Positions 7,869 to 15,787 of a stretch of DNA of 39,834 nt are shown piece after piece. How positions within the stretch are numbered: position 1 is the stretch's first letter; every line of letters starts with the position of its first letter. Origin of the DNA: Lentzea terrae (lineage in GTDB: Bacteria; Actinomycetota; Actinomycetes; Mycobacteriales; Pseudonocardiaceae). The notes beneath the pieces were generated by a model. That model made no database searches. It was not told the DNA's origin and was given only the letters and a program-made list of their open reading frames with translations. Where the stretch lies: NCBI RefSeq assembly GCF_003265345.1, contig NZ_QFWW01000032.1, positions 1 through 39,834 of the forward strand. Reading direction: 5' to 3'. The translations under genes were made by a program, and so were the position numbers.

Positions 7869-8900
7869 GTGACACCCCGCACCACACGGGTGGTCTGTCT
7901 CGTACGCCGACCTGGGAAAGAACCGCTCCCCGGTGACTTCGCCGTCGAGGAACGCCCCCTGCCGCCCCTCGGTGAGGGGCAGGTCCTCGTCCGTAATCTC
8001 TACATGAGCGTCGACCCGTCCATGCGCGGGCGGCTGGAGACCACCGAGAAGCACTACACGCACAACTTCGCCCCAGGATCACCGCTCGACGGGCGCGCCC
8101 TCGGTGTCGTGGAGGAGAGCCGCTGTACCTCCGTACCGCCGGGTGCCTTCGTACGTCACCAGCTGGGCTGGCGGGAGCGGGCCGTCTTGGCCGGGGCGGA
8201 CACCGACGGGGCGGATCGCATCGACCCGCAACTCGCCCCGCTGCCCACCTGGTTGGGGCTGCTCGGCCAGACGGGATTCACCGCGTACGTGGGCCTGACC
8301 CGGATCGCGGCGCTGCGCCCCGGCGACACCGTCTTCGTGTCGGCGGCTGCCGGGGCCGTCGGCACCGCCGCCGGCCAGTTCGCGCGCATGCTGGGCGCGG
8401 AACGAGTGATCGGCACCGCCGGCGGGCCCGACAAGTGCGCCCTGCTGGTCAAGGAGTTCGGCTACGACGCGGCCGCGGACTACCGTGCCCAGCCGGTGCG
8501 CGAGGCGCTGGCTCGGCTGGCACCCGATGGGATCGACGTGTACTTCGACAACGTGGGCGGTGAGCAGCTCGCCGCGGCCCTGCACGCGCTGCGGACCGGT
8601 GGCCGAATCGCCCTGTGCGGCATGATGTCGCAGTTCGGCGGCGGCCGGCGGACCGTGGACATCAACCACTTGATCCAAGCGGTCCTCAAGCGGCTGACGT
8701 TGTGCGGTTTCATCGTCCGCGACCACGACGACCTGCGGCCGGAGTTCGAGCAGCGGGTCGCGGGCTGGCTACGTTCGGGCCGGATCGTCGCCCGCGAAAC
8801 AGTGGTGGACGGCCTCGACCACGCGGCTGAGGCACTGCTCTCCCTCCTCGGCGGCGGCAACATCGGCAAAATGTTGGTGAGGCTGACGCCGGACCCGTAG
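7869..8900 (+). CDS. Medium-chain NADP-dependent oxidoreductase (MDR, PTGR/CurA-like)
   Basis: 343 aa. The N-terminal catalytic domain contains NLYMSVDPSMRGR, characteristic of the leukotriene B4 dehydrogenase / prostaglandin reductase branch. The Rossmann motif is VSAAAGAVGTAAGQ, and YFDNVGG and GRIALCGMMSQ follow in family order. Zinc ligands of alcohol dehydrogenases are absent. Members reduce activated double bonds of enones or enoyl compounds with NADPH. The GTG start is 4 bases after the preceding stop, so it belongs to the Rieske operon and may reduce a ring enone formed in the pathway. It is not a ferredoxin reductase. Confidence 0.9.
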   Translation: MTPRTTRVVCLVRRPGKEPLPGDFAVEERPLPPLGEGQVLVRNLYMSVDPSMRGRLETTEKHYTHNFAPGSPLDGRALGVVEESRCTSVPPGAFVRHQLGWRERAVLAGADTDGADRIDPQLAPLPTWLGLLGQTGFTAYVGLTRIAALRPGDTVFVSAAAGAVGTAAGQFARMLGAERVIGTAGGPDKCALLVKEFGYDAAADYRAQPVREALARLAPDGIDVYFDNVGGEQLAAALHALRTGGRIALCGMMSQFGGGRRTVDINHLIQAVLKRLTLCGFIVRDHDDLRPEFEQRVAGWLRSGRIVARETVVDGLDHAAEALLSLLGGGNIGKMLVRLTPDP

Positions 8901-8903
8901 GAC

Positions 8904-8928
8904 GGCACGCCGGCCTGAGCGGCATGCC
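8904..8928. terminator. Possible hairpin between convergent operons
   Basis: Just after the MDR stop there is a 9-bp stem with one mismatch (GGCACGCCG pairing with CGGCATGCC) and a 7-base loop. There is no T tract. It lies between converging transcription units and could serve as a terminator for the Rieske operon. The rest of 8929-9189 shows no gene. Confidence 0.3.
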
Positions 8929-9189
8929 GGACACCGATGGCGTACGCGCTCGCCCTCGGTGAGAGGTCCAAGCCGCTTTCTCCCGAAACGGGTACGGCGA
9001 AAGGCGGGCGCCCTCCTCCGTCTTTCCTCTTCCTGTCTCCTCTGCTTGACCGTTCCGGTGGACTGAGTGAGAAGTGAGTCCGCTCAGCCGCACGCCCTGA
9101 ACGGTCTTGGGCCATTCCCCCACTGCCTTGAGGGCGTGGGAGGTACCTCAGGTCCCCGGCGTACTCGACCCTGGGGCAGCGACACGGTT

Positions 9190-9504
9190 TCAGCGCATGG
9201 TTCGTGTTTCGGCGACGCTGTGCACGTTCAGGGAGACTCCCACCCGGGTCAGCCCAGCCACCGCCGTCCGGAAATCCTTGATGTGCGGGGTGGTGAAGTG
9301 TTCGTCGAGGGCCTGCTGGGAGACCCAGCGTTCGAACACCCGAATGCGCCCCGCCTGCATGGGGTCCGCCGTGATGGCGTAGTCCAGGCAGCCCGGCTCA
9401 GTCTCCAGGGTGCGCTCCTGGACCTCGACGAGATGTCCCAGCATGGTGTCGCGCTCTTCGGGCGCGTACTCCATCCATCCGGCGACGATGATTTCCTCGG
9501 ACAC
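9190..9504 (-). CDS. Antibiotic-biosynthesis-monooxygenase (ABM) domain protein
   Basis: 104 aa. The sequence has the dimeric alpha/beta ferredoxin-like ABM pattern: an IIVAGWMEY strand, a helix with GHLVEVQERTLETEPGCLDYAI, then RIRVFERWVSQQALDEH and HIKDF. Members are cofactor-less quinol monooxygenases or small-molecule binding proteins. It is the last gene of a minus-strand run behind the second Rieske oxygenase, so it may act on a quinol or polyketide-like intermediate. The start is the ATG whose preceding sequence contains GAGGAAAGGACG. Confidence 0.85.
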   Translation of the reverse strand: MSEEIIVAGWMEYAPEERDTMLGHLVEVQERTLETEPGCLDYAITADPMQAGRIRVFERWVSQQALDEHFTTPHIKDFRTAVAGLTRVGVSLNVHSVAETRTMR

Positions 9505-9552
9505 AGGCGTCCTTTCCTCGTGTTACCACCTTGCGCCATCGCTGCGGTGCCA

Positions 9553-10008
9553 TCAGCAGGCCAGCACGGCAGGGTTGCCGTCCGACCAGCTGCGCGTCAG
9601 CGTGCGGTGGGTGAAGCGCCAGCCGTCGGCGGTACGGCGCAATGTGTCGTCGTAGCGCCCGGTGACCACGTAGAGCTCGCCGCCCGGCGTGTTCCGGCGG
9701 ATGTGCTGGGCGAGAGCCCCCGGCAGGTGGGCGAGCGGCGGATCGGCGATGCCGGAGCCCTTGCTGCTGACGACCAGGCTCACCCTCGGGTCGCTGCGCA
9801 CGGCAGCGACCCGAGGGCGTCGGTCGGTCGCGGACACCCAGAACCGTCCGTCCCGGAAGAGGTAGTCGACGACGGCCCTGATCGGGTGTCGGCCGGTTCC
9901 CACCCAGACGAAGGTGCACTCCGTCTGTCTGTCCAGCGGTTCGGTCGCAGCCTCGTTGTCGAGGCGGTAACCGCTGAGGTCTTCCCATCCGGTGACCGAC
10001 TGCTTCAC
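9553..10008 (-). CDS. Chimeric protein: flavin-reductase-like (PPOX) N-terminus joined to SnoaL-like C-terminus
   Basis: 151 aa. Residues of about 25-78 read like the start of an actinobacterial pyridoxamine-phosphate-oxidase-fold protein (VDYLFRDGRFWVSATDRRPR, then VAAVRSDPRVSLVVSS). Residues of about 90-151 read like the end of a SnoaL/NTF2-like protein (GRYDDTLRRTADGWRFTHRT, then DGNPAVL). Each family is normally about 140-150 aa, so this ORF contains half of each. The simplest reading is that a deletion fused two neighbouring genes in frame. Whether the product folds or is active is unknown. The junction lies near residues 78-90. Confidence 0.65.
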   Translation of the reverse strand: MKQSVTGWEDLSGYRLDNEAATEPLDRQTECTFVWVGTGRHPIRAVVDYLFRDGRFWVSATDRRPRVAAVRSDPRVSLVVSSKGSGIADPPLAHLPGALAQHIRRNTPGGELYVVTGRYDDTLRRTADGWRFTHRTLTRSWSDGNPAVLAC

Positions 10009-10058
10009 GGCCGCGTCCCTGCTTCCCGTCGTCTTCTCTCGCGACTGCTTCCGCCGGT

Positions 10059-11795
10059 TCAGAGCCCGGCGGCCACTGGGACGCCGTCCACGGTGACCGT
10101 GCCCCGCTCACCGTCGACCGTGATCACCATGCCGTCCCGCAGCCGCTGCGTACCGTCCTCGACGGAGATGACGGCGGGGATGCCCAGCTCGCGGCAGACC
10201 ACGACGGCGTGGCTGTTGAGCGCGCCGACATCCACGACGGCCGCTCCGGCGACGAGGAACAGCGGGGTCCAGGCGGCGTCGGTGATCGGTGCCACCAGCA
10301 CCTCGCCCGGCTCCAGCGCCTCGCACGAGGCCGGGTCGGCGACGACCCGGACCCTGCCGGTGTACGTGCCGTGGCTGCCGCCGACCCCCTTGAGGACGTC
10401 TCCCTCGACAGCGGCCTCGGTGTGCTCCTCGCTCCGCCGCGGCCAGCTGTCGATCTCGGTCCGGGAGTCGTCCGCGATGAAGAACGGCGGTTCCAGTTCG
10501 CGCAGTTCGCCGTACTCCTGAAGCCGCTGGGCGATGACGGGGCCGAAGCGATCCGGATCGGCGACATAGTCGTCGAGCTCGGTGTCCAGCAGCATCATCA
10601 CGTCTTCGGGTTGCGCGAAGCGTCCTGCCTCGGCACCGCGGCGGCCGAGTTCGCGGATCGCCATCCGGATTTCGTTGATGACGGTGACGCAGTTCGCCTT
10701 GGTCCGCTCGCGCGCCGGGATCCACACGTTGGACGCGTGCATTCCGGCGTCGAACATCGGCTGCACGTCCTCGGGGAGGGCCCCACGGACCTCCGCCGCC
10801 GTCGCCTGACGGTGTGCCGTGAGCCGCTGGTGCCGCGCGGCCGGGGAATCACCGTCGGAGCTGTGCCGGATCCGGTCGACCAGGGACAGTGCCTGGATCG
10901 GGGCGGCCTCCCAGGACAGCGCGTGGATGTCCCACTCGTTGGGGCCGCGGTCGCCGGACTCGGCGAGGAACTCGGCGAAGGAGTCCCGGAACGCCTTCAT
11001 GTCCCCGGTCCCTCCCTCGAGCGACTGCTCCACCGCCAACGGGCCCTGGTCGAACAGTGCCGTCAGTTCGGCGGAGGCCGCCACCTGCCGGGACAGCGTC
11101 CACAGGCCCGCCGAGGGGCCGGCCGAGTCGACGTCACCCAGCCCTCCGATGAGGTCGAGCATCGCGCCGGGACGATCGACGCTCGCGCACAGCGGGCCGA
11201 GAATAGCCGGTCCGACCGACGCGGGCAGTGACGACTCGACGTGCCGTTGGAAGGTCGTCTCGACGTCGTCGAGCAGGCCGCGCGCACGCGCCACCAGCTC
11301 GGCGTCGGACAACCGCGAGAGGTCGGGCCGCTCGCGGCGGATCCGGCGCAGCCGCTCGTGGTCGGCGTCGCCCTCCGGGTAGCCGCTCCGGCCGAGCATC
11401 TGCTGGAGGATCCCGCCGGCCTTGGCCGTCAGCTCCGCGTCCTGGTCGTCGGGGTGCGCCACGTACACCGGGGTGTCGGAGCGCTGGCCGACGAAGGCCG
11501 CGTCGATCTGGTCGGCGGTCTGCCCCATGCGGATGCCGAACAGCCGCAGGTGCGAGAGGTTGAGGTAGAAGTAGCCGCCGAAGATTCCGACGAACGGGGG
11601 CCGGGTGCCGGCGACCTCCTCCTCGCGGTAGATGCCGAAGTCGACGAAGCCGCGGCGCCAGCCCCGCAGGCCGCGCCCCCAGACCAGGCTCCAGCCCAGC
11701 GGGCTGGCCGGCTCCGGCAGGGTCTCGCCCGCGTTGGCCCGGGTGTAGTGGGGCAGTCGCTCGTTGCGCTGCCAGTCGATGATCCAGTGCTTCAT
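10059..11795 (-). CDS. PEP-utilising enzyme swivel-domain protein (phosphohistidine domain, no ATP-grasp)
   Basis: 578 aa. The C-terminus is a typical phosphohistidine swivel domain of PEP synthase-type enzymes: ALNSHAVVVCRELGIPAV with His529, then DGMVITVDGERGTV. The first 480 residues are not an ATP-grasp or PEP-binding barrel. They start with HYTRANAGETLPEPASPLGW, a sequence also seen in the linker part of multi-domain PEP-utilising enzymes such as rifampicin phosphotransferases, and continue as a long helical region. On its own it could carry but not generate phosphohistidine, so a partner is expected. The ATG is supported by GGGAG. It lies 33 bases downstream of the SDR gene in the second Rieske operon. 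Confidence 0.8.
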   Translation of the reverse strand: MKHWIIDWQRNERLPHYTRANAGETLPEPASPLGWSLVWGRGLRGWRRGFVDFGIYREEEVAGTRPPFVGIFGGYFYLNLSHLRLFGIRMGQTADQIDAAFVGQRSDTPVYVAHPDDQDAELTAKAGGILQQMLGRSGYPEGDADHERLRRIRRERPDLSRLSDAELVARARGLLDDVETTFQRHVESSLPASVGPAILGPLCASVDRPGAMLDLIGGLGDVDSAGPSAGLWTLSRQVAASAELTALFDQGPLAVEQSLEGGTGDMKAFRDSFAEFLAESGDRGPNEWDIHALSWEAAPIQALSLVDRIRHSSDGDSPAARHQRLTAHRQATAAEVRGALPEDVQPMFDAGMHASNVWIPARERTKANCVTVINEIRMAIRELGRRGAEAGRFAQPEDVMMLLDTELDDYVADPDRFGPVIAQRLQEYGELRELEPPFFIADDSRTEIDSWPRRSEEHTEAAVEGDVLKGVGGSHGTYTGRVRVVADPASCEALEPGEVLVAPITDAAWTPLFLVAGAAVVDVGALNSHAVVVCRELGIPAVISVEDGTQRLRDGMVITVDGERGTVTVDGVPVAAGL

Positions 11796-11827
11796 GGTGA
11801 TGGGGCTCCCGCCGTCCGTTGCGCCGC

Positions 11828-12619
11828 TCACCACTGCGCCGTGCCGCCGTCGACGCTGATCAGCGTGCCGGTGATGCCCGCGCCCGCGTCGCTCGTGAGC
11901 AGGCTGGCGACTCCCGCGATCTGCTCGACGGTGGTGATCTTCTTGGTGGCGGCGTGCTCGGCGAACCGGCCCAGCCACTCCTTGTAACTGATGCCCTCGG
12001 CCTCGGCCGCGGCCGGTCCCGCGGCACGCATCAGGTCGGTGTCGACGGCGCCGGGGCAGATCGCGTTGCAGGTGATGCCCAGGGTGCCGTACTCGAAGGC
12101 GGTCGCCTTGGTCAGACCGTGGATGGCGTGCTTGTTGGTGATGTAGTGGCTGATCGCGGGCTTGTTCGCCTGCTTGCCCTCGACCGAGGAGATGTTGATG
12201 ACCCGCCCCCAGCCGCCTTCCAGCATGGGCTTCAGCGCGCGGCGGGTGCCGTAGAAGTAGGCGTTGAGGTTCAGGTCGAGTGCCTTGTGCCACGCCTCGT
12301 CGCTCAGCTCGTGGACCGGGGCGAAGCCCTCGGTGCCGCCGACGTTGTTGACCATGATGTCCAGTCGGCCGAAGCGCTCGACCGTCCAGTCGACGAGTGC
12401 CTCGATGTCCGCCTGGCTGCTCGAGTCGCTGGCGTGGAAGACGGCCTTCTCACCGGCCTGGAGCTCCTCCAGCGCCTGCTTGCCCTTGACCTCCGAACGG
12501 CCGCTGAGCACGACCGTTGCCCCGTCGGCGAGGAAGGCCTCGGCAATGGCGCGGCCGATACTGCGCGTGCTGCCCGTGATCACTGCGACACGTCCGTCGA
12601 GGTTGCCCGTAGCCACCAT
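11828..12619 (-). CDS. Short-chain dehydrogenase/reductase (SDR)
   Basis: 263 aa from the ATG with AGGAG 6 bases upstream. A second in-frame ATG at 12652 overlaps the Rieske stop (ATGA) and would add 11 residues, so either start is possible. The cofactor motif is TGSTRSIG (15-22; the usual second Gly is Ser), NNVGG is at 91-95, and the catalytic residues are Ser144/145, Tyr159 and Lys163. The C-terminus GTLISVDGGTAQW is classical. It probably oxidises a diol or hydroxy intermediate made by the Rieske oxygenase encoded immediately upstream. Confidence 0.92.
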   Translation of the reverse strand: MVATGNLDGRVAVITGSTRSIGRAIAEAFLADGATVVLSGRSEVKGKQALEELQAGEKAVFHASDSSSQADIEALVDWTVERFGRLDIMVNNVGGTEGFAPVHELSDEAWHKALDLNLNAYFYGTRRALKPMLEGGWGRVINISSVEGKQANKPAISHYITNKHAIHGLTKATAFEYGTLGITCNAICPGAVDTDLMRAAGPAAAEAEGISYKEWLGRFAEHAATKKITTVEQIAGVASLLTSDAGAGITGTLISVDGGTAQW

Positions 12620-12648
12620 GTTGTTCTCCTGCGAGGGTTGTTGGTTCG

Positions 12649-13917
12649 TCATCTGGACGCCTCGTCCAGGAGGCGGTGGATGGTGCGGTGGAAGTGCTGG
12701 AGCCCAGGTTCGTTGCGTCCGAAGACGAAGTCGGTCCCGGCGAGAGCCTTCAGCCCCCGCTGCACTCCGTAGGTGGTCGCGTAGTCCTCGTCGCGGACCA
12801 CCTCGTAGAACCACTCGCCGAACTGGTCGGCGGCGTGACGCTCCTCCTCGGTGACGACGGGCTCGCGCAGCAGGATGATCTGCTGGGTCACCGATTCGGT
12901 GGCAGTACGGGGAATCACGATGGAGACGGCGATCTTGTTACGCCAGGTGCCGGCGATGGCCAGACCGGGGAAGAGCCAGTAGATGGCTCCTACGACGTCG
13001 CCCGGATCGCGCTGCTCCGGGGGCAGTTCCACCAGGTCGGCGACGGGCCGCAGGGCGGCACCGAGACGCTGGTGGGGGCCCCAGGTGTCATGGGCCATCA
13101 TGTTGGAGAAGTTCGTCTCGAAGACCGTCTTCGTGTGCAGCGACGCGAAGTGGTAGGTCTCCAGGTACCCGTCGAGGGTGACCTTCCAGTTCGGGCTGGT
13201 CAGCTCACGGGTCGCGTGGTGGTGGCAGTCCGCGAAGCGGAGCCCTTCCAGGAGCGGCCGCAGGTCTCCCAGCCAGGCGTCCAGGTCGTGCTCGGCGGCC
13301 GGATCGAGCGATACGAAGACGATGCCGGCGCGCTCGCCGACGGGGAGCTGGATCAGGCTGCGCTTCTCGCGTGGTACTTCGCCGAAGGTCTTCTCGGCGT
13401 ACACGCCGCGCAGCTCGCCCGACAGGTCGTACGACCAGGCGTGGTAAGGGCAGGTGATCCGCTTCGCCACGCCGCAGCCCGGCTCGACGAGCTCGGCGCC
13501 GCGGTGCCGGCACGCGTTGATCATCGCGTGCACGACGCCCTTGCGGTCCCGGGTGATCAGGATGGGGACGCCGAGCACGTCCAACGCCTTGTAGGTGCCC
13601 GGTCCGGGGAGCTCGCACGACATGGCCAGGGGCAGCGGAACGCTCCGGTGGACGGCGTCCATCTCCCGCAGCCAGCGGTCGGCGTCGAGGTAGTTGTCGA
13701 CGGGTTCCGTCCACTGCTCTTCGGCCTCGTGCGTGGTGTTGTTGATGTAGTGCTCCACGACACGCTCGGCGAGCTCGGCCGCGTCCTGCCGCGTCGCGAC
13801 GCCCGCGGCGTCCGTGGAGCGGTCCTGGCCGATCCATGAGGTGTATTTCGGAGCGGGGGGCGGCAGCGGACGATCGTCGTCCGCCGTTCGGGTCTCCGGT
13901 GAATTGATCTGGACCAC
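12649..13917 (-). CDS. Second Rieske non-heme iron oxygenase, alpha subunit
   Basis: 422 aa from a GTG with GAGGA just upstream; a longer reading has no supporting site. The Rieske ligands are Cys136-X-His138 (ACRHRG) and Cys156-X2-His159 (CPYHAW). The catalytic iron region DGYLETYHFASLH contains Glu253, His256 and His261. It differs clearly in sequence from the oxygenase at 5918, so the two probably act on different substrates or positions. It is the first gene of the minus-strand operon running to 9190. It has no own ferredoxin, so it may share the one at 7321. Confidence 0.94.
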   Translation of the reverse strand: MVQINSPETRTADDDRPLPPPAPKYTSWIGQDRSTDAAGVATRQDAAELAERVVEHYINNTTHEAEEQWTEPVDNYLDADRWLREMDAVHRSVPLPLAMSCELPGPGTYKALDVLGVPILITRDRKGVVHAMINACRHRGAELVEPGCGVAKRITCPYHAWSYDLSGELRGVYAEKTFGEVPREKRSLIQLPVGERAGIVFVSLDPAAEHDLDAWLGDLRPLLEGLRFADCHHHATRELTSPNWKVTLDGYLETYHFASLHTKTVFETNFSNMMAHDTWGPHQRLGAALRPVADLVELPPEQRDPGDVVGAIYWLFPGLAIAGTWRNKIAVSIVIPRTATESVTQQIILLREPVVTEEERHAADQFGEWFYEVVRDEDYATTYGVQRGLKALAGTDFVFGRNEPGLQHFHRTIHRLLDEASR

Positions 13918-14164
13918 GATGTCCTCAATCCTCCCAGCCGCGAGCTGGTGAAGGGGTCCTGGTGCTACAGCTGCGCTGTGACCGCCACAACAACAGGAGT
14001 TAGTGTGGTGTGTCAATAGAAAGTACCGAACTTCGTGAGGCGGCATTCTGCGGGTCACCCGGCCTCCTGTGGCAGGGGCACGCTCAGCTCGACGGGATCT
14101 TTCTATTGAATGGCTCCAGCTAGTGGGATGAGATGGCCGGCAGGCCGACGGAGAGGGTGGCCCG
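13918..14164. promoter_or_regulatory. Divergent promoter region with a spaced perfect 11-bp inverted repeat
   Basis: The 247-base gap between the second Rieske operon (minus) and the VOC gene (plus) contains TCAATAGAAAG at 14013-14023 and its exact reverse complement CTTTCTATTGA at 14099-14109, 75 bases apart. The similarity extends outward: read outward from each arm, TCAATAGAAAG is followed by TACC and ATCC respectively. The geometry suits one regulator bound at two sites controlling both divergent promoters, possibly with DNA looping. Confidence 0.55.
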
Positions 14165-14659
14165 ATGGCCGATGAGACGACCGGTCCGGACGAGGCGCCC
14201 GGAAGGGTGCGGATGACCCAGCCCTTCGAGGCGGGGGTCGTGGTGCGGGATCTGGAGGTGATGGAGCGTTTCTACGGTGAGGTGCTCGGCTGTGTCCCCG
14301 TGCACCGCTCCCGCATCCCGCAGGCGATCGCCGGCCCGGCCGGGCTGGGCGGACAGCTCCTCGTCGTCTGGCTCGAGGTGCCGTCCGGTGGCCGGATCAA
14401 GCTGATCCAGCCTCGGGCGAGTGCGGTGTCGTTCCCGTCGGCCGTCCCGCTGGCCGAGCGCTGCGGTCTGGCCTACCTCACCTTCCACGTGGACGATATC
14501 GAGCCCTTTGTCGCCGTGCTGCCGACTGCCGATGCCAGGCCGCTGTCGTCGCCGGTCGTGGTGTCGGCGCGCGGTCGGCGGATCAGTTTCTGGGCTGATC
14601 CGGAGGGCAACGGTGTGGAGCTTGTGGACCGGCGTGGCGGCGGTCCCGACGTCGGTTGA
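14165..14659 (+). CDS. VOC superfamily protein (glyoxalase / extradiol dioxygenase fold)
   Basis: 164 aa. Two beta-alpha-beta-beta-beta modules are visible: the first begins FEAGVVVRDLEVMERFYGEV, the second has LAYLTFHVDDIEPFVAVL and ends RISFWADPEGNGVELVD, the signature of this superfamily. The Glu in the last motif is a usual metal ligand. Function ranges from glyoxalase to epimerase, isomerase or ring-cleaving dioxygenase. Its length fits a single-domain lyase or epimerase better than a classical extradiol dioxygenase. It is divergent from the second Rieske operon and followed by the 2-oxo acid dehydrogenase genes. Confidence 0.88.
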   Translation: MADETTGPDEAPGRVRMTQPFEAGVVVRDLEVMERFYGEVLGCVPVHRSRIPQAIAGPAGLGGQLLVVWLEVPSGGRIKLIQPRASAVSFPSAVPLAERCGLAYLTFHVDDIEPFVAVLPTADARPLSSPVVVSARGRRISFWADPEGNGVELVDRRGGGPDVG

Positions 14660-14776
14660 GTCCTGCCCGTAGTAATTTGAGAACCTCTTCAGTAAGGTGC
14701 CCCTGCTAGTTACTGTATGCCGACACCACAAAGTCCGATCGCTGGTTACACCTCGTTCGGGGCGAAGGGGCGGACA
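14660..14776 (+). promoter_or_regulatory. Promoter region of the 2-oxo acid dehydrogenase operon
   Basis: This 117-base gap contains GTTACTGTATGCC at 14709-14721, related to words in other promoter gaps of the cluster. The ribosome-binding site for E1alpha is GAAGGGG at 14764-14770. An ATG at 14717 is in frame but lies inside the promoter-like word and has no ribosome-binding site. Confidence 0.4.
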
Positions 14777-15787
14777 ATGGCTCAGAGGGCATCGACGAAG
14801 TCGGCCGACCCGGCCGCGAACCAGGAATCCGCGCAGGTCGTCAAGGATCTGCACGAGCGCATGGTGCGCATCCGGCTGTTCGAGACCGAGGCGGGAAAGC
14901 TCATGGAGGCGGGCAGATTGCCCGGCTTCCTGCACCTCTACGTCGGCCAGGAAGCCGTGGCCGCCGGCGTGATGGCGGCCCTGCGCGACGACGACCAGAT
15001 CACTTCCACCCACCGGGGCCACGGGCACGCGGTGGCCAAGGGCGTCGGCCTGCGCGAGATGTACGCCGAGCTGTACGGCCGCGTCACCGGCGCCTGCCTC
15101 GGCCGCGGCGGGAGCATGCACATCAACGACCTCACCCGCGGCATGCTCGGCGCCAACGGTATCGTCGGGGCGGGCGTCCCGATCGCCGTGGGTGCTGCCT
15201 TCGCCGCCCGGTACAAGGGCGAGGACAGCGTTGCTGTGACCTTCTTCGGCGATGGCGCCACCAACATCGGCGCCTTCCACGAGGGCGCGAACATGGCCGC
15301 GATCCTCGGCCTGCCGGTGGTCTTCGTCTGCGAGAACAACGGCTACGCGGAGTTCACCCCGCAGTCCGGGCACATGCTGCTCGCCGACGTCGCCGACCGG
15401 GCCGCCGCCTACGGCATGCCCAGTGTGATCGTCGACGGCATGGACGCGCTCGCCGTCCATCGCGCCGCCGCCGACGCCGTCGCACGGGCTCGGGCGGGCG
15501 CCGGCCCGATGATGATCGAGGCGAAGACCTACCGCTTCTACGACCACCAGGGCGTCAAAGGACTGCGTCACCCCTACCGCTCGGACGAGGAGGTCGCCGA
15601 GTGGAAGGCCCGTGACCCCATCGACCTGCTGGAGGCCCGGGCCGTTGCCGACGGCACCGCCACGCGCGCCGAGCTGGACGACGTATGGCAGCGCACCCGC
15701 GACGAGATCGCCGAGGCCATCGCGTACGCAGAGGCGAGCCCCCTGCCCGACCCAGCCGACCTGCTGCTCAACGTCTACTCGGGATGA
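14777..15787 (+). CDS. 2-oxo acid dehydrogenase E1 component, alpha subunit (acetoin/pyruvate type)
   Basis: 336 aa. The thiamine diphosphate motif is GDG (158-160) through ENN (186-188), with FFGDGATNIGAFHEG and the conserved THRGHGH loop. KGLRHPYRS lies in the later phosphorylation-loop region. With E1beta it would decarboxylate a 2-oxo acid or a similar diketone and pass the acyl group to lipoyl-E2. The start at 14777 is supported by GAAGGGG. The gene overlaps the E1beta gene by 4 bases. The substrate could be acetoin, pyruvate, a branched 2-oxo acid or a pathway-specific 2-oxo acid. Confidence 0.93.
   Translation: MAQRASTKSADPAANQESAQVVKDLHERMVRIRLFETEAGKLMEAGRLPGFLHLYVGQEAVAAGVMAALRDDDQITSTHRGHGHAVAKGVGLREMYAELYGRVTGACLGRGGSMHINDLTRGMLGANGIVGAGVPIAVGAAFAARYKGEDSVAVTFFGDGATNIGAFHEGANMAAILGLPVVFVCENNGYAEFTPQSGHMLLADVADRAAAYGMPSVIVDGMDALAVHRAAADAVARARAGAGPMMIEAKTYRFYDHQGVKGLRHPYRSDEEVAEWKARDPIDLLEARAVADGTATRAELDDVWQRTRDEIAEAIAYAEASPLPDPADLLLNVYSG

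Noticed and set aside
11796..12293. N-terminal extension of the swivel-domain protein into the SDR gene
   Set aside because: The frame is open but unrelated to the family and overlaps a well-supported SDR. The ATG at 11795 has a ribosome-binding site.
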